In this document: piece after piece, positions 11,965-22,256 of the stretch | Position numbering within the stretch: position 1 is the stretch's first letter | Layout: the number at the start of each line of letters is the position of its first letter | Assembly (NCBI GenBank): GCA_011317545.1 | Contig: WUJK01000013.1 | Location: 310,001 to 374,000 of the forward strand | From: Coniella vitis | Taxonomy: Eukaryota > Ascomycota > Sordariomycetes > Diaporthales > Schizoparmaceae | Reading direction: 5' to 3' | Length of the DNA stretch: 64,000 nucleotides | Program-made: the position numbers and the translations under genes | Notes under the pieces: generated by a model | What the model was told of the DNA's origin: nothing | Database searches by the model: none | Seen by the model: the letters and a program-made list of their open reading frames with translations, nothing else

Positions 11965-12633
11965 TTGACGACGCCGCGGCCGAGAAGCTTGCGAGGGACG
12001 GCGCCTTCTTGTGGTTGGCTCCTCTTGCCAGTATCCAGTCTTTGTCTTGTTGGCCCAAGCCTCAGCCCTCCCTCCGCCGTGGCCAGGCGTTACGTACCTC
12101 TTCTCTCGCTGTTGGCTCTGTAGCTCGATGCCCACGGGCAATCAAGAGCACACCTGCACCAGAGCTATCAGGCCCAGTCAGGCAATAGGACCCACTGCCT
12201 CTCCGCGAGAGACACATTTATTCGTTGACCAAGTACGGTCTTCCTCTGCTCGGATCGTATATCTGCTCCTGTTCCTGGGTCTCGACCGGCCGCCATAGAC
12301 AGACCTGGTCGCCCTTTTCGCACTCTGGTCTTGAATTGGCCGCCAGCCTCGCGTGGTGTGACAACAAGCTTTGCTGTATCCTGTATTCTGTATCCTGTAT
12401 CCTCTCCACGCTTCACATCATACATAACCCCTCAATCTTGACTCTTTGTTTCTTTCCTTTTCTGGGAGAAGAGGCTCGGTCGCTGGACAGCAGCCAGCAG
12501 CCGCTTGGTCTCGTCTATTTTTATTTTACTTTCTGAGCCCACAATCCACCAGCAGGCGCCACAATTGGCAAGCCTGGCTGCGGGCACCACCTGGAACCGA
12601 ATGCTAATGAGTTGTGCACCGGTCCAACGTACA

Positions 12634-14826
12634 ATGGCCCCATCCAAGCACCGGCACCCGACGCTGTCGCTGCGCAAGGATTTCCATGCGGGCCTCGTGC
12701 CCCGCGAGCTGGCCGAATTTGAGGCTCAGTACGGCCCGTTTGGGGCTGACTATGGCCAATTTCACGGCGGATTTAACACGGCGGACCAGTACAGCAGCAG
12801 CAGCAGTAGCCGCGGAACGGCTGCCAGTCACCAGCCTCACAGCCTGACAAATCCACTTGTCTTTGCTGGTGCTCCTGCGGCGGCGGAGGAAAACCTCCGG
12901 CGTCCTGCCGCGGCCAGGGCCTTTCACCACGCCAAGCAAACTGGAATCCTTGCCCATCCAGCAGACGAGGCTACTATTACTGCTGCTGGTGCTGCTGGTG
13001 CTGGTGCTGGTGCTGCTGGTGCTGCTGGTGATGGTTGCGTTCCAACCATGAATCATCATCATCATCATCATCACCACCACAATTCCAGTGCTCTGAACGA
13101 CAACGATCCCTACGATCCGCGGCTGTTCGACTTCGACTCGCAGTTTTCACCGCCCATGCTCCCTCCCGAACACCACAGCCAGAGCGATGGCCACGACGAC
13201 ACCGACAGCAACATCCACATGCACAACAGCAACAACAATAGCAACATCGACGACTTTGACGTGTCCTCGTCGGCCATGGCAGACGCGGCGGCAGCGTATG
13301 GATCCTGTTCCTCCTCGTCGTGGGACGCGCCCCTGATGGCGGGCGTCCCCAGCTTTGAGCCCATTTTTGCATCGTACGACAGCCCCCAGACGGTCAGCCA
13401 GGCCTCTCCGTACATGATTGAAGACCTCTCGCCGACAGGCCAATGCTACGATGGCACCAGCATGGTCCTCCAACCATCCAGCCGCGGCAGTGCCAGCTCC
13501 TTGACAAGCGGCGCCTGGTCAGAGCACGCCCCTTTGGCGCCTCATCATCAGCAGCAACATCACCGCCACCACCACCACCACCAATACTACCAGAGCGATG
13601 CGCTGCCCGCAGCCGTGACCGCTATCGAGCCGGCGCAGCTCCAGTCACACAGGACGAGTCGCTCCTCAGTGCCTGCATATGTCGCGCCCAAGGGCAGCAG
13701 CAGCAGTGCAAGAAAACGATCGTCAGCCAAAGACAGCAGCAGCAGCTCTCATAGACACAGCGTCGAAACCGCCACGTCTTCAGCGCGAGCCCCGCCCCAG
13801 CAAGCCTCGTTGAGCACCAAGACGAAGAGCCATGGCGGAACCGCTGGCAAAAAGACAAAGAAGTCGTCTTCGTCTTCGTCTTCGTCCTCGCATCAACCAC
13901 CGGCCAAGGCGAGCAAAAGCAGAAGCACGACCACCGCCACATTGATGCCTGAGTTTCGCAACCCGTTCGATGCGCCTCCAGACTCATCGCTGTCACCCCA
14001 GAACAGCAGCAGCAATAACAACAACAACAACAACAACAACAATTATAATGGTAATCTTTTTGCTATGGACGGTGGAGCTGGAGCGGGCGACTGCTCAAAC
14101 ACTTCCACTCCGCCGACGCCGCTGTCCATTGTCAGCCACGAAGCCGAGAATAAATTAGTTTTTGACCATCAACTCGAGCAATACAATGATTATCAAACCC
14201 GTCACACTGCCTCTTCCCACCGCTCTAGCTCTTCTTCCTCGCGGTTTACCCCCCACCATATGCACGACACAGGAGCCAAGGATATAGGCTCGGCTAAGCA
14301 CCATCGCCACCACCGTCACCACGACGGGGCACCGCAAGAACTAAAGCAGCAACTCCCTTCCTCAGCAGCAGCAGCAGCGGCGGCGGCGGCGAAATCAACA
14401 ACAACAACAACAACAACAACAGGAGCACCAGCAAGCAGCTCACAGCGCCAGCGCAACCGTCTCGCAGCTACGAAATGCCGCGCCAAATCCCGCGCCGCAG
14501 TGGCTGAGCTGGAAGCCACCGAGCGCGGCATGCGCTTCCAGCACATGGAGCTGGCCGACACGGCCACAAAGCTCAAAAACGAGGTCCTCGCACTCAAAAA
14601 CGAGGTCTTACGCCACGGTAACTGCGACTGCGTCCACATCAAAGAGTACCTGACGAACGCGGCACGGGTCATTGGGGGGTCCATGATGGTGGCCAACAAC
14701 GCACAGCAGTCTCATGGTGCTGGCCTCCGGGACAGTTTCTCGTCGACAGCTTCGGTATCGACGGCTGGGCCTTTGGTGCGGCATGATTCTGCGTGTAGTG
14801 CGGACTTTACACGCGAGTATAATTGA
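12634..14826 (+). CDS. bZIP transcription factor, ATF/CREB type, with homopolymer-rich N-terminus
   Basis: A nuclear DNA-binding regulator of 730 residues from ATG 12634 (context ACAATGGCC); an in-frame ATG at 12601 has a weaker context and would add 11 residues. The basic region has NRLAATKCR at 608-616, matching the N-x7-R contact pattern. The zipper follows with heptad residues L626, M633, L640, L647 and L654, then LKNEVLRHGNCDCVHIKEYL (654-673), the Cys-containing tail typical of fungal ATF/CREB bZIP proteins. The 600 residues before it are disordered: His9 (141-149), a second His/Gln cluster (~305-325), about ten Asn (~461), Ala9-10 then Thr8 (~580-597), and Ser, Gln and His runs throughout. 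No intron is needed; the frame is open to TGA at 14826. ATF/CREB bZIPs often mediate stress, conidiation or secondary-metabolism responses, but nothing here shows the targets. Calls below family level are unsafe. Confidence 0.9.
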   Translation: MAPSKHRHPTLSLRKDFHAGLVPRELAEFEAQYGPFGADYGQFHGGFNTADQYSSSSSSRGTAASHQPHSLTNPLVFAGAPAAAEENLRRPAAARAFHHAKQTGILAHPADEATITAAGAAGAGAGAAGAAGDGCVPTMNHHHHHHHHHNSSALNDNDPYDPRLFDFDSQFSPPMLPPEHHSQSDGHDDTDSNIHMHNSNNNSNIDDFDVSSSAMADAAAAYGSCSSSSWDAPLMAGVPSFEPIFASYDSPQTVSQASPYMIEDLSPTGQCYDGTSMVLQPSSRGSASSLTSGAWSEHAPLAPHHQQQHHRHHHHHQYYQSDALPAAVTAIEPAQLQSHRTSRSSVPAYVAPKGSSSSARKRSSAKDSSSSSHRHSVETATSSARAPPQQASLSTKTKSHGGTAGKKTKKSSSSSSSSSHQPPAKASKSRSTTTATLMPEFRNPFDAPPDSSLSPQNSSSNNNNNNNNNNYNGNLFAMDGGAGAGDCSNTSTPPTPLSIVSHEAENKLVFDHQLEQYNDYQTRHTASSHRSSSSSSRFTPHHMHDTGAKDIGSAKHHRHHRHHDGAPQELKQQLPSSAAAAAAAAAKSTTTTTTTTGAPASSSQRQRNRLAATKCRAKSRAAVAELEATERGMRFQHMELADTATKLKNEVLALKNEVLRHGNCDCVHIKEYLTNAARVIGGSMMVANNAQQSHGAGLRDSFSSTASVSTAGPLVRHDSACSADFTREYN

Positions 14827-17800
14827 TGACGCTTGTCAAAAATGTCAATTACCTTGTGTGGCTTGGATCCAAAAGGCCTCGACCTTGAGAAAAATCAACG
14901 GTAGCCAAAGTCACGGGGAAAAAGAAAAAGGTGGGGGAGGGGCATTCGAGGCAAAACTGGTAAAGGGCTACTAGTGCCATTCCCTTGTTGGTAGGATGGT
15001 AGGTAATTTTGTGTTGTTGCGGGCCTTGGGTTAGGAATGATGGCTTTCGCTTCTACGTTCTTCCTCTTCTTTCTTCTTTTACCTTGATGCGAAAGCTTCC
15101 GACCCACTCCCATTCTGTACCGGGCCTTTCAAGAGACGAACTCCCTCTCGCACATATCAGTCTTCTTTGACCACGCTCCCCAAATCAAATCAGCTGTGAT
15201 GTTGCAAATATACCTGTCGAGTACGTCTCTTGGTTTCGGGTCAGAGGGACGCCAGTCGTGGCGAGGGGCGAAGCAACGCGATGGGCGTTGAGCGAATTTT
15301 GATGCTGGGAGTCAAAGGAGTCAGGAGCCAGGAGCCGAACGGATGGAATCATGACGCGACGATTTTGGGAGAAAAAGTTCGAACTGGTCTGGTCAGGTAT
15401 GAATGGCTTGGACCAACGCGCGCAAATGAACAGAGCATGAAAAATCTGTTCTTCCTCTATTTTTTCCCTTCCTTTTTTCTTGGTTTTCTTTCTTTGTTGG
15501 TCTTTCTGTCTTGGTGTTCTGTTTGCTCGTTGCTCTTTCGTCTACTCATGTTGATGAGTTCTTCTTTTTTTCTTTTTCTATTTCTTCTTTTTATCTTTTA
15601 TTCGTGATGAATGGCCATTGGGATTCCTGTCTGATGCCAAGATTAGTATGGGCAGGTCGAGATACTTGCGTTCTAACAAATCATGAACTTTTATTTTAAC
15701 ATTACTCACTATTCTTTTCGGCGATGAATGGATCGCAAAGATATATGTTGAGATGTTGTTGCTTGCTGATATACTTTGTGTTCTTATCACCACATGGTGT
15801 CCGAACAAGATCCGACTAGGAATCAGCAACAAGAGAACCGAGAAGTCGTAAGAAAGGAATGGCCAAGCAGACAAGGTCCAAGATGGGCCAGCCCTCTTTT
15901 ATAACTGCGCACTAAAGGAAAAGAGCATCGAGATCATACCGTCTCCACGAGCGGGGACGAACCAAAAAGAAAGGACAGTTCCAAAAGACAAAAAGTACAA
16001 AATACTCGAGGGCTAAAACCTATCATCTTTAGCGACCGCCATCTTCGCCACAATATCGCTCCCGGAAGCCTAGAAATCAGCCAAGCCATGCGGCCTGCAT
16101 GTTTGATCACCCCATGGAAAGCGGCCTGGGGAGCATTTGAACCGGGGTTTGCCCCCTTTTTCTTTCGTTTTTGGTTGTTGTTTTCCTCCTCTGTACCTTG
16201 GCTTTGCTTTATTGGTTTGTATACAGTATATCCTAACTCACACCCACCTCCCCCCCCCATTTCTCCTAAACAAAGCCCGGGACCCCATCCCGGACGCCTA
16301 CGACAATGGTTTGTGTCTCTGATTGGATCTGACATGTATTGTGTATCATACCGTGCTCTATTTGCGGAGCTTGATACTCTGAACGTGCCAGCTGTCTCTC
16401 CAAACCTCAGTTATGTTGATTTGAACACACTAGTATTCTTCTCACCATTATTATCGTTGAGCTGAATTGCAAGAACGGGGACTACGCCAGGGAAACCCGT
16501 ATATTGCCCAGTAAAGAGCATGCTGTATGTGAGAAACTGGCCTACTGTTACAAGTTACTTTAGCATGGAGTTGAAACTTGTCACTTCAGGTTACATGTAT
16601 ATGTCAAAGTGACGACAGAATTCCATACAAACAAGAAAAAAAAAAAAGAAAAAGAGAACGGTTCCGATTCTTAGCTATCGAAATAATCAGTTTCTTTATC
16701 TCTTTTTTTTTTCTGTTCCAAGTAGTGTAGTTCTTTTATGATAATTCTGTTCTATCATTCGTCCGAATCTCTTGGGGGAACGGGAGGGGGGGGAGAGATG
16801 GATAGGCTATACGTGACGGGGTGGGTTGCGTAACCCTGTGACCAGGTATGATGTGGACAGTATGAGGACAATACTTGTTTGGGTTCCTTTGTCAAGGTCC
16901 CATGATTGAGCAACGTCTACATCAGTACCGTCTCATTTTGGACCCAAGCAAACACAGCGTTCACATGGGAGAAATAAGTGGGAGAGAATCACACACACAG
17001 ACATACACAGATACATACATACATACACACAGTTCAGCAAAGGCCGGTTGGTTGGACGGGAACAAGGAGGGAAGAAAGAAGATGACCTGTCTACTATGAT
17101 CTAGCGAAAGAAAAAAAGACGAGGCTTTTGTTCTTCTCTCTTTTCTCTTTCTTTTGATACCAAGATGTTTCTGGCTTTCCTCCACAAGGTCCACCAGTAA
17201 TGCAACCCAGGACCATGTAAAAGATAGAGATGGAGATATGTATTGGTACAATTACACATTCAGTGTGGGTTCTTCCTTTCTGTCAGTTTGGTTTTTGTTT
17301 TCTGATATCTCAACAAATCGGAGCCACCCTCCGAGAAGAATGACAAGCAAGGATAAGGAAAGAAAGAAAGTCATACGATACTTGCGTGGATGGGAACCCC
17401 CTTCCCCCCAATGAGTCAATCAGATGGGATGCTGCATTGGGGAGTGGGAAAAGGGGGGGGGGTTGTGTGGTTGGTTTTTTCGCCTTCTGCGCTGGAGCGC
17501 GGCTGAGGGTGTTGCGGAAGGCAGCACTCTTTGGAGAGATACCCTCCTAATGGGAAGCTGGGGACATCATCATCTCAGTAGCAGCACAGAGATCGAGTGT
17601 GTAAAGAGTGGCAACTACTCATACCACTGAACGGTGTTTTTCGTATTCCTTTCCAATGTCTTGAACTCAACAGGGTCTACCGCTCGATCTGATTCTTGGG
17701 AAAGGGGGTAGGCAGAGAATCAGGCTCTCGCTTTGGCAGCTTTAGCCGTGGGCAAAAGAGATCTACGACCTATCGGAACCCGTTGTCTTCTTCTTCTTTT

Positions 17801-18063
17801 CTGACTTGTGCAAAGCCCGAGAGTCCGCGATTTCCCACCCACCATTGACATCAACGTTTGGTACAACCCCCATAATTCTAGAGAACAGGGTGAAACATTG
17901 CCTTATTCCCGCAGGGCAAACTCGTAACCAAGGCACAGACATACGGTGGGATTTCCAGAGTCTGTATACTGTTTGACCACCTTTTCTGGTAACGGTCAAG
18001 TGACACGCTCGCTTGCCTTGGCCCTCTTTGTACAGAGAGCCTTGCCTTTTGGTGCGGAAGCAG
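14827..18063. other. Intergenic region, no gene recognised
   Basis: Begins with the bZIP 3' flank. It contains T-rich tracts (15460-15600, 16690-16715), an A-rich tract near 16638, a (CA)/(ATAC) microsatellite at 16989-17031 and G-runs near 16785 and 17452. Open frames up to about 130 codons exist on both strands but show no domains and mostly translate low-complexity DNA. Confidence 0.5.
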
Positions 18064-18954
18064 GTGATTGGGCAGTCGGGATTTGCTTTCCGTTCCACCT
18101 TGTTGTTGGCCTCCTTGGCTGTTCTGGTCAGCCTTGTGCCTGGGCGGGACTCCTATTGTCCCCCAAGCCTGTGATTGGTTGGTGAAAATTCTACCGCACC
18201 CCACTCGCTCTCTGCGTGGCGAATCGAGTATCTCCGTGGAAGCGCAAAGCGGAAAGCGTGCTCAAGCTTTTGTGTGATTGGTCGCCAGTCAACACAAAAG
18301 TGGCAACCGACAAGCTTCCGTTTTTTTTATGGATCACTTCGAGGGGGGTGTGTGTGTGTGCTCTTCAATATATCTCGTCTGTGTGGCTATGAAGCTGAAG
18401 TGTATAGATACAAGTGGATTTGAGCTTGTCTTTGCTAACAGCCGGGAGGAACACTGCGAAGATTTCCGTTGAAATGATCAAAGTATCCAGGTCATTTAGA
18501 ACCTGCTCTTTGCAATTTGATCAAAAGGGTGCACCCTTGCTACGGTGTTGTTTGTATTCATTGGATCCGTGTTGAAGCATCTTGACTGATGGATGGCTGT
18601 TGAAGAATGCGCATCATGGGCCGAGGTAGTAGTGCTGGATTTGTTCTCGTCGCTCCCTCTTCCTAACGCACTGGAGTGCAAGCAAAAGTTGCATGAAACG
18701 CAGTCCAGCCAGCGATAGCCTCATGAGTTCTGGGCAACAGTATGTGATTGCTGATCAGATAACCAGTCATATAGTTGCTATCATGCCCGCAGCTATGCTA
18801 ACGGAAATTGGGACAATACATGTATCTATCCCTACATACATAATGCCAGCATATGCCACTATGTACATGGTAAATACATATACTCTCTGTCTGTATACTG
18901 CAGCTCTGGCTGGTTGGGGCGTTGGCCCGGAAACTTCCTTGATCTGTGATTGGT
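18064..18954 (-). promoter_or_regulatory. CCAAT-box group upstream of the Zn2Cys6 gene
   Basis: The motif TGTGATTGGT (reverse complement ACCAATCACA) occurs at 18170-18179, 18273-18282 and 18945-18954, with a related GGTGATTGGG at 18064. The same 10-mer is present twice on the plus strand at 9628 and 9678. These are extended CCAAT boxes. They lie 0.6-1.5 kb upstream of the Zn2Cys6 start codon. A function is inferred only from the motif and its repetition. Confidence 0.45.
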
Positions 18955-19584
18955 GGGAAACGTGCCATTCTGCTTGGCGCATAACTTATGTAAGAAGCAA
19001 GAGTGTGCTCTCGCTACTATAGATACACTGATACAGAAGCTGAAATGCATCTCAATTATGCAACAAAACACGCTAAGCAGCCAAAAGAGGTGTAAGCTCT
19101 GCGGGCGGTAGGCACCTTATCCACTTGTAGCTCATCATGACGTACGGATACAGCAACAACAGCAGAGAGAGCGCCCAAGATGCTTTGCTATCTTATTAAT
19201 AATCTTTGCACATGCCTATCCGCCTCCCTTTTTTAATTTATTTTTGCTAAAAGCAAGATATGGCACACACTTGCGCCACTTCTTCCGTTTTCTTCGCCCA
19301 AAACTCACCACGCAGGCTGGTATTGATCAGAGTCAACACAGGGCACCCATCCGACCACCAGAATCTATAGAAGCACACCTAAAGTGTGCACAGGCCCGCT
19401 CTCGCAGGATTCGTCGAGCAGAGCAGTCCGACTCGGGAATTGATGAGTACGCTGTAAACTGTACGCGCAACAAAACGAGGGGGGGTTTTAGCTATTTTTT
19501 CTTTCTTTTTTTCTTCTTCTTCACACCCCTTAGAAACGATCAGCCGTCGTCCCAGGCGCTTGATCGGATTGTGGAGAGAGAAAG
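18955..19584. other. Proximal upstream region of the Zn2Cys6 gene
   Basis: No independent gene is supported. A frame open from 19244 runs into the intron of the downstream gene and has no recognisable content. A T-rich block at 19494-19520 and purine-rich GAGAGAGAAAG just before the ATG at 19585 are compatible with a fungal 5' leader. Confidence 0.4.
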
Positions 19585-22202
19585 ATGCATTCCGAAGCAA
19601 CGGGCAGAAAGGGCTTTGTGCCCATCCTGCCAGCGCGAAGCGAGGCTTCCACCGAGCAGAGCACCAGCGACCAAACCAATACCAGTAATAATTCGCCACA
19701 GCTTCCTCTCAAGAGACCACGGAAGACGGCTGGGGGGCGATTTGCTTGCGATGCCTGTCGCACCAGAAAGACTGCTGTATGTTCAAATGTTCCTCTCTCT
19801 CTGTCTCTCTCCCTCCCTCTCCTCTCTCTCTTGCCTCTCGCTTTTTCTCTCTCTTTCTCTCTCTTTCTCTCTTGGTGTTTGTTCACCTTTGTATTTCATG
19901 CCCCAGCCCGTTCCTATATGTTACTGGTCAACTCAATACTTAAGGCGCAACGCATGGCCTCAGCTTTCTGGATCCTCAACACACTCGAGCAACATCCCGG
20001 TGGGCAGAGTTGTCGCTCGCTGGTACTTTGACCAAAGTACCGTGCCATACAAACACGCATATATATATACATACATACATACATACGTACATACCATCCT
20101 GACTACCGTGTATACGTACACACACATGCAAGACAAAGCATCGGAGAAAAGCTCCGAAGCCTATGGCGAACAACGACTGCAGTGGGGAGATGGTGTTGAA
20201 CTGCAGACAGCAAGGCTTTGACCGGGCCTGGGACGATCGTCGCCCGTTTCTGTGCTCTGGCTGGCGGCCTATGTGCCTGTGCGTGCATTCCTCCTGGTTG
20301 GCGGTACTTTGCGGCAGGGATGACAGCCTGTCGGGGTGGCGACCGACGCTCCAAGCATTGGCGGCTTGCGAGTGGCTGCCTCTCGACGCAAGGCGGGCGG
20401 GGTCTTACAAGGCTAAGCAGAAGGCTAGGGTAAGGCTAAGCGGAAGGCTAGGGGGGAAGGCTAGGGAGAGGCTGAGCGGCCGGCTGTGGGACCTTGCTGC
20501 AGGTCTGACGTTGGCCAGCAGCCAGCCTGCTTGGCTGGCCCCAGACCCCCCACAGCAGGGTTCCAGCACCCCTAGAGGACTAGAGGACAGCCACGGGGTC
20601 CCGCCGTACACAGCCAGCCGGCTTGCCTGTCACCGGAGCACCGGCCCTGTCTCTCTGCCCGGCCCGCCGGTGGCCAGTTGCCAGTGACGAGTCTGCCAGT
20701 GCAGGATGCTTGGTTGTATCTCCCCAGGGCTACGGGCTACCTGCTACCTGCTACCTGCTACCTGCTACCTGCCTGCGTACCATGCAATACGTACAGCAAA
20801 GCCAGCCCCCCCAAACAGGGCTCCTGCCGGCTTGCTTGGCCGGTCGCCATTGGAGCCCCAGAGGGGTGTGAAGGCGAGCATGTACTGGTACTTTGCTGGC
20901 TTCGGCTTCATCTTCCTTTTGTTTCTGGCCAGTGGCTACGAGGCGGCTCGGCTCTCTTGCATGATCCCACCATCTTTCCTCTCCACTTCCTCCCCTCCAC
21001 CTTGGAAACACCACGTGTGCTTGTATCGTGAGACTCAACAGTACTTTGGCACGTGGGCGTGAAGCCGTGTGCTTGTACCGCCATCGCCTCTTGTGTACTG
21101 TGTTTGCTTTGGCCGTCTGCAGACTTTTGCTCCTCCGCGGGCCTCCATGTTGTGATGAATTCTACACGCACAGACTACCATGTACACATATATATCTATC
21201 TGTACTTACTGGCTTTTGACAACAGTGCAATGGCGAGCTGCCCTGCGCAACGTGTGTGAAGCGCAAGCTCCAATGCTCCTTCACCGCTCGGCCAGAGGCC
21301 ACTCTCTCGCAACGGGAGAGGCACGAGCTGGAGCAATTGCGCAAGGCAAACGACCAGCTGCGCATGCGGCTGGCGACGGCCTCCCTGGAGGGGCTGGACG
21401 CCATCGCGACGGCCCCTGAAGATGAAGCACTGGCGCTCTTCCGCCAGCTGAGGGCCACAGGACACAACAGCGCTCCGGTAAGCAACCTGCATGTCTTGTC
21501 TTTTTCCCCCAGGGGACAGTGGGCACAAAAGCTTGGGCTGCCATGCCAGTACCCGAGTCGAGTCGCAGGGGTGGCTTTTGTTTTTGCTTACTTTGTGGCC
21601 GCGCAGAGCAGGATTACGGGCGAGGACATTCCCTTGCCAGACAGGGAGAGCCTCGAGTTCGAGCTCATGATGCGCCATCCGCTCCCGTACCCCATACTGC
21701 CGCTGCAGTGTCCCATGAGCGTGCCGTTACCAGAGGCGCGGGCTCTCCCAGGGCCGTTGTTTGTGGGTTTGGACGATGAAGTAGCCAGTACCGAGTGAGT
21801 AGCTGCAAAGGATCCCACCCTCTTTATCCTCCCTCCCCCCCCCCTCTTTCCTCCGGGCCTGTACCCTGTACCTCTGTATTATTACTTGTTGTGGGCATGG
21901 CTGGCATGCCTGGCCTGCCTTGGCTGCGTGCTGTGTTCTCTTGCCCCTATTACTTTCGGCTACGCTTACCTAAAGATCGCAGTCTTTTCCCTTCTTGTTT
22001 CTTTCTTTCTTTCATTCTCCTAGTTCCATTTTCCGTAGTACTATGTAATGTGCGCTGCAGGATGATGATAGCGTGGGAAGAGGAATAAAGCGTGTGCCAA
22101 GTAGGGAATAAAATTCTTACGCTTTATCCACAGGCCCGAGTCTGGCCAGTCCTCGTCAGTCTCGCTCTCGGATCATTACTGGCCTCATGAGCCGCCGCCA
22201 CC

Positions 22203-22256
<54 letters not shown>

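Larger units (their letters stand above)
9729..12633. other. Upstream region / probable long 5' leader of the bZIP gene
   Basis: GC-rich stretch with long chance open frames on both strands (9910-11148 minus and 10118-11203 plus overlap and have no recognisable domains). Repeated ACATAGTAC-type motifs occur at about 9749, 9799 and 10831. A hexamer tandem repeat CAGACA/CAGGCA occupies 11757-11801, and a GAC trinucleotide run 11931-11964. CTGTATC(C) repeats lie at about 12375-12407. The last kilobase is pyrimidine-rich, typical of fungal 5' UTR or core promoter DNA. No TATA box or start site is claimed. Confidence 0.5.
19777..21225 (+). other. Unusually long intron 1 of the Zn2Cys6 gene (1449 bp)
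   Basis: Donor GTATGT follows ...RTRKTA and acceptor ACAG precedes TGC (Cys65). This junction restores the exact C-x6-C spacing of the zinc cluster, so the boundaries are strongly constrained. Inside are a (CT)n tract (19791-19872), ATAC repeats (20067-20095), a degenerate GGCTAAGCGGAAGGCTAGGG-like array (20409-20479) and five GCTACCT units (20736-20770). Most fungal introns are 50-150 bp. Confidence 0.75.

Noticed and set aside
12505..12633. N-terminal extension of the bZIP frame from 12505
   Set aside because: It starts at TTG, not ATG; the first ATGs are 12601 and 12634, and 12634 has the best context.
19791..19900. Coding extension of exon 1 into a Ser/Leu-rich tail
   Set aside because: This is the (CT)n tract after a good GTATGT donor; reading on would destroy the zinc cluster.
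21478..21606. Reading the Zn2Cys6 gene straight through this 129-nt segment
   Set aside because: It is open, but starts GTAAGC, has a CTTAC branch motif and ends GCAG; its translation is unlike the flanks. Retention cannot be excluded.
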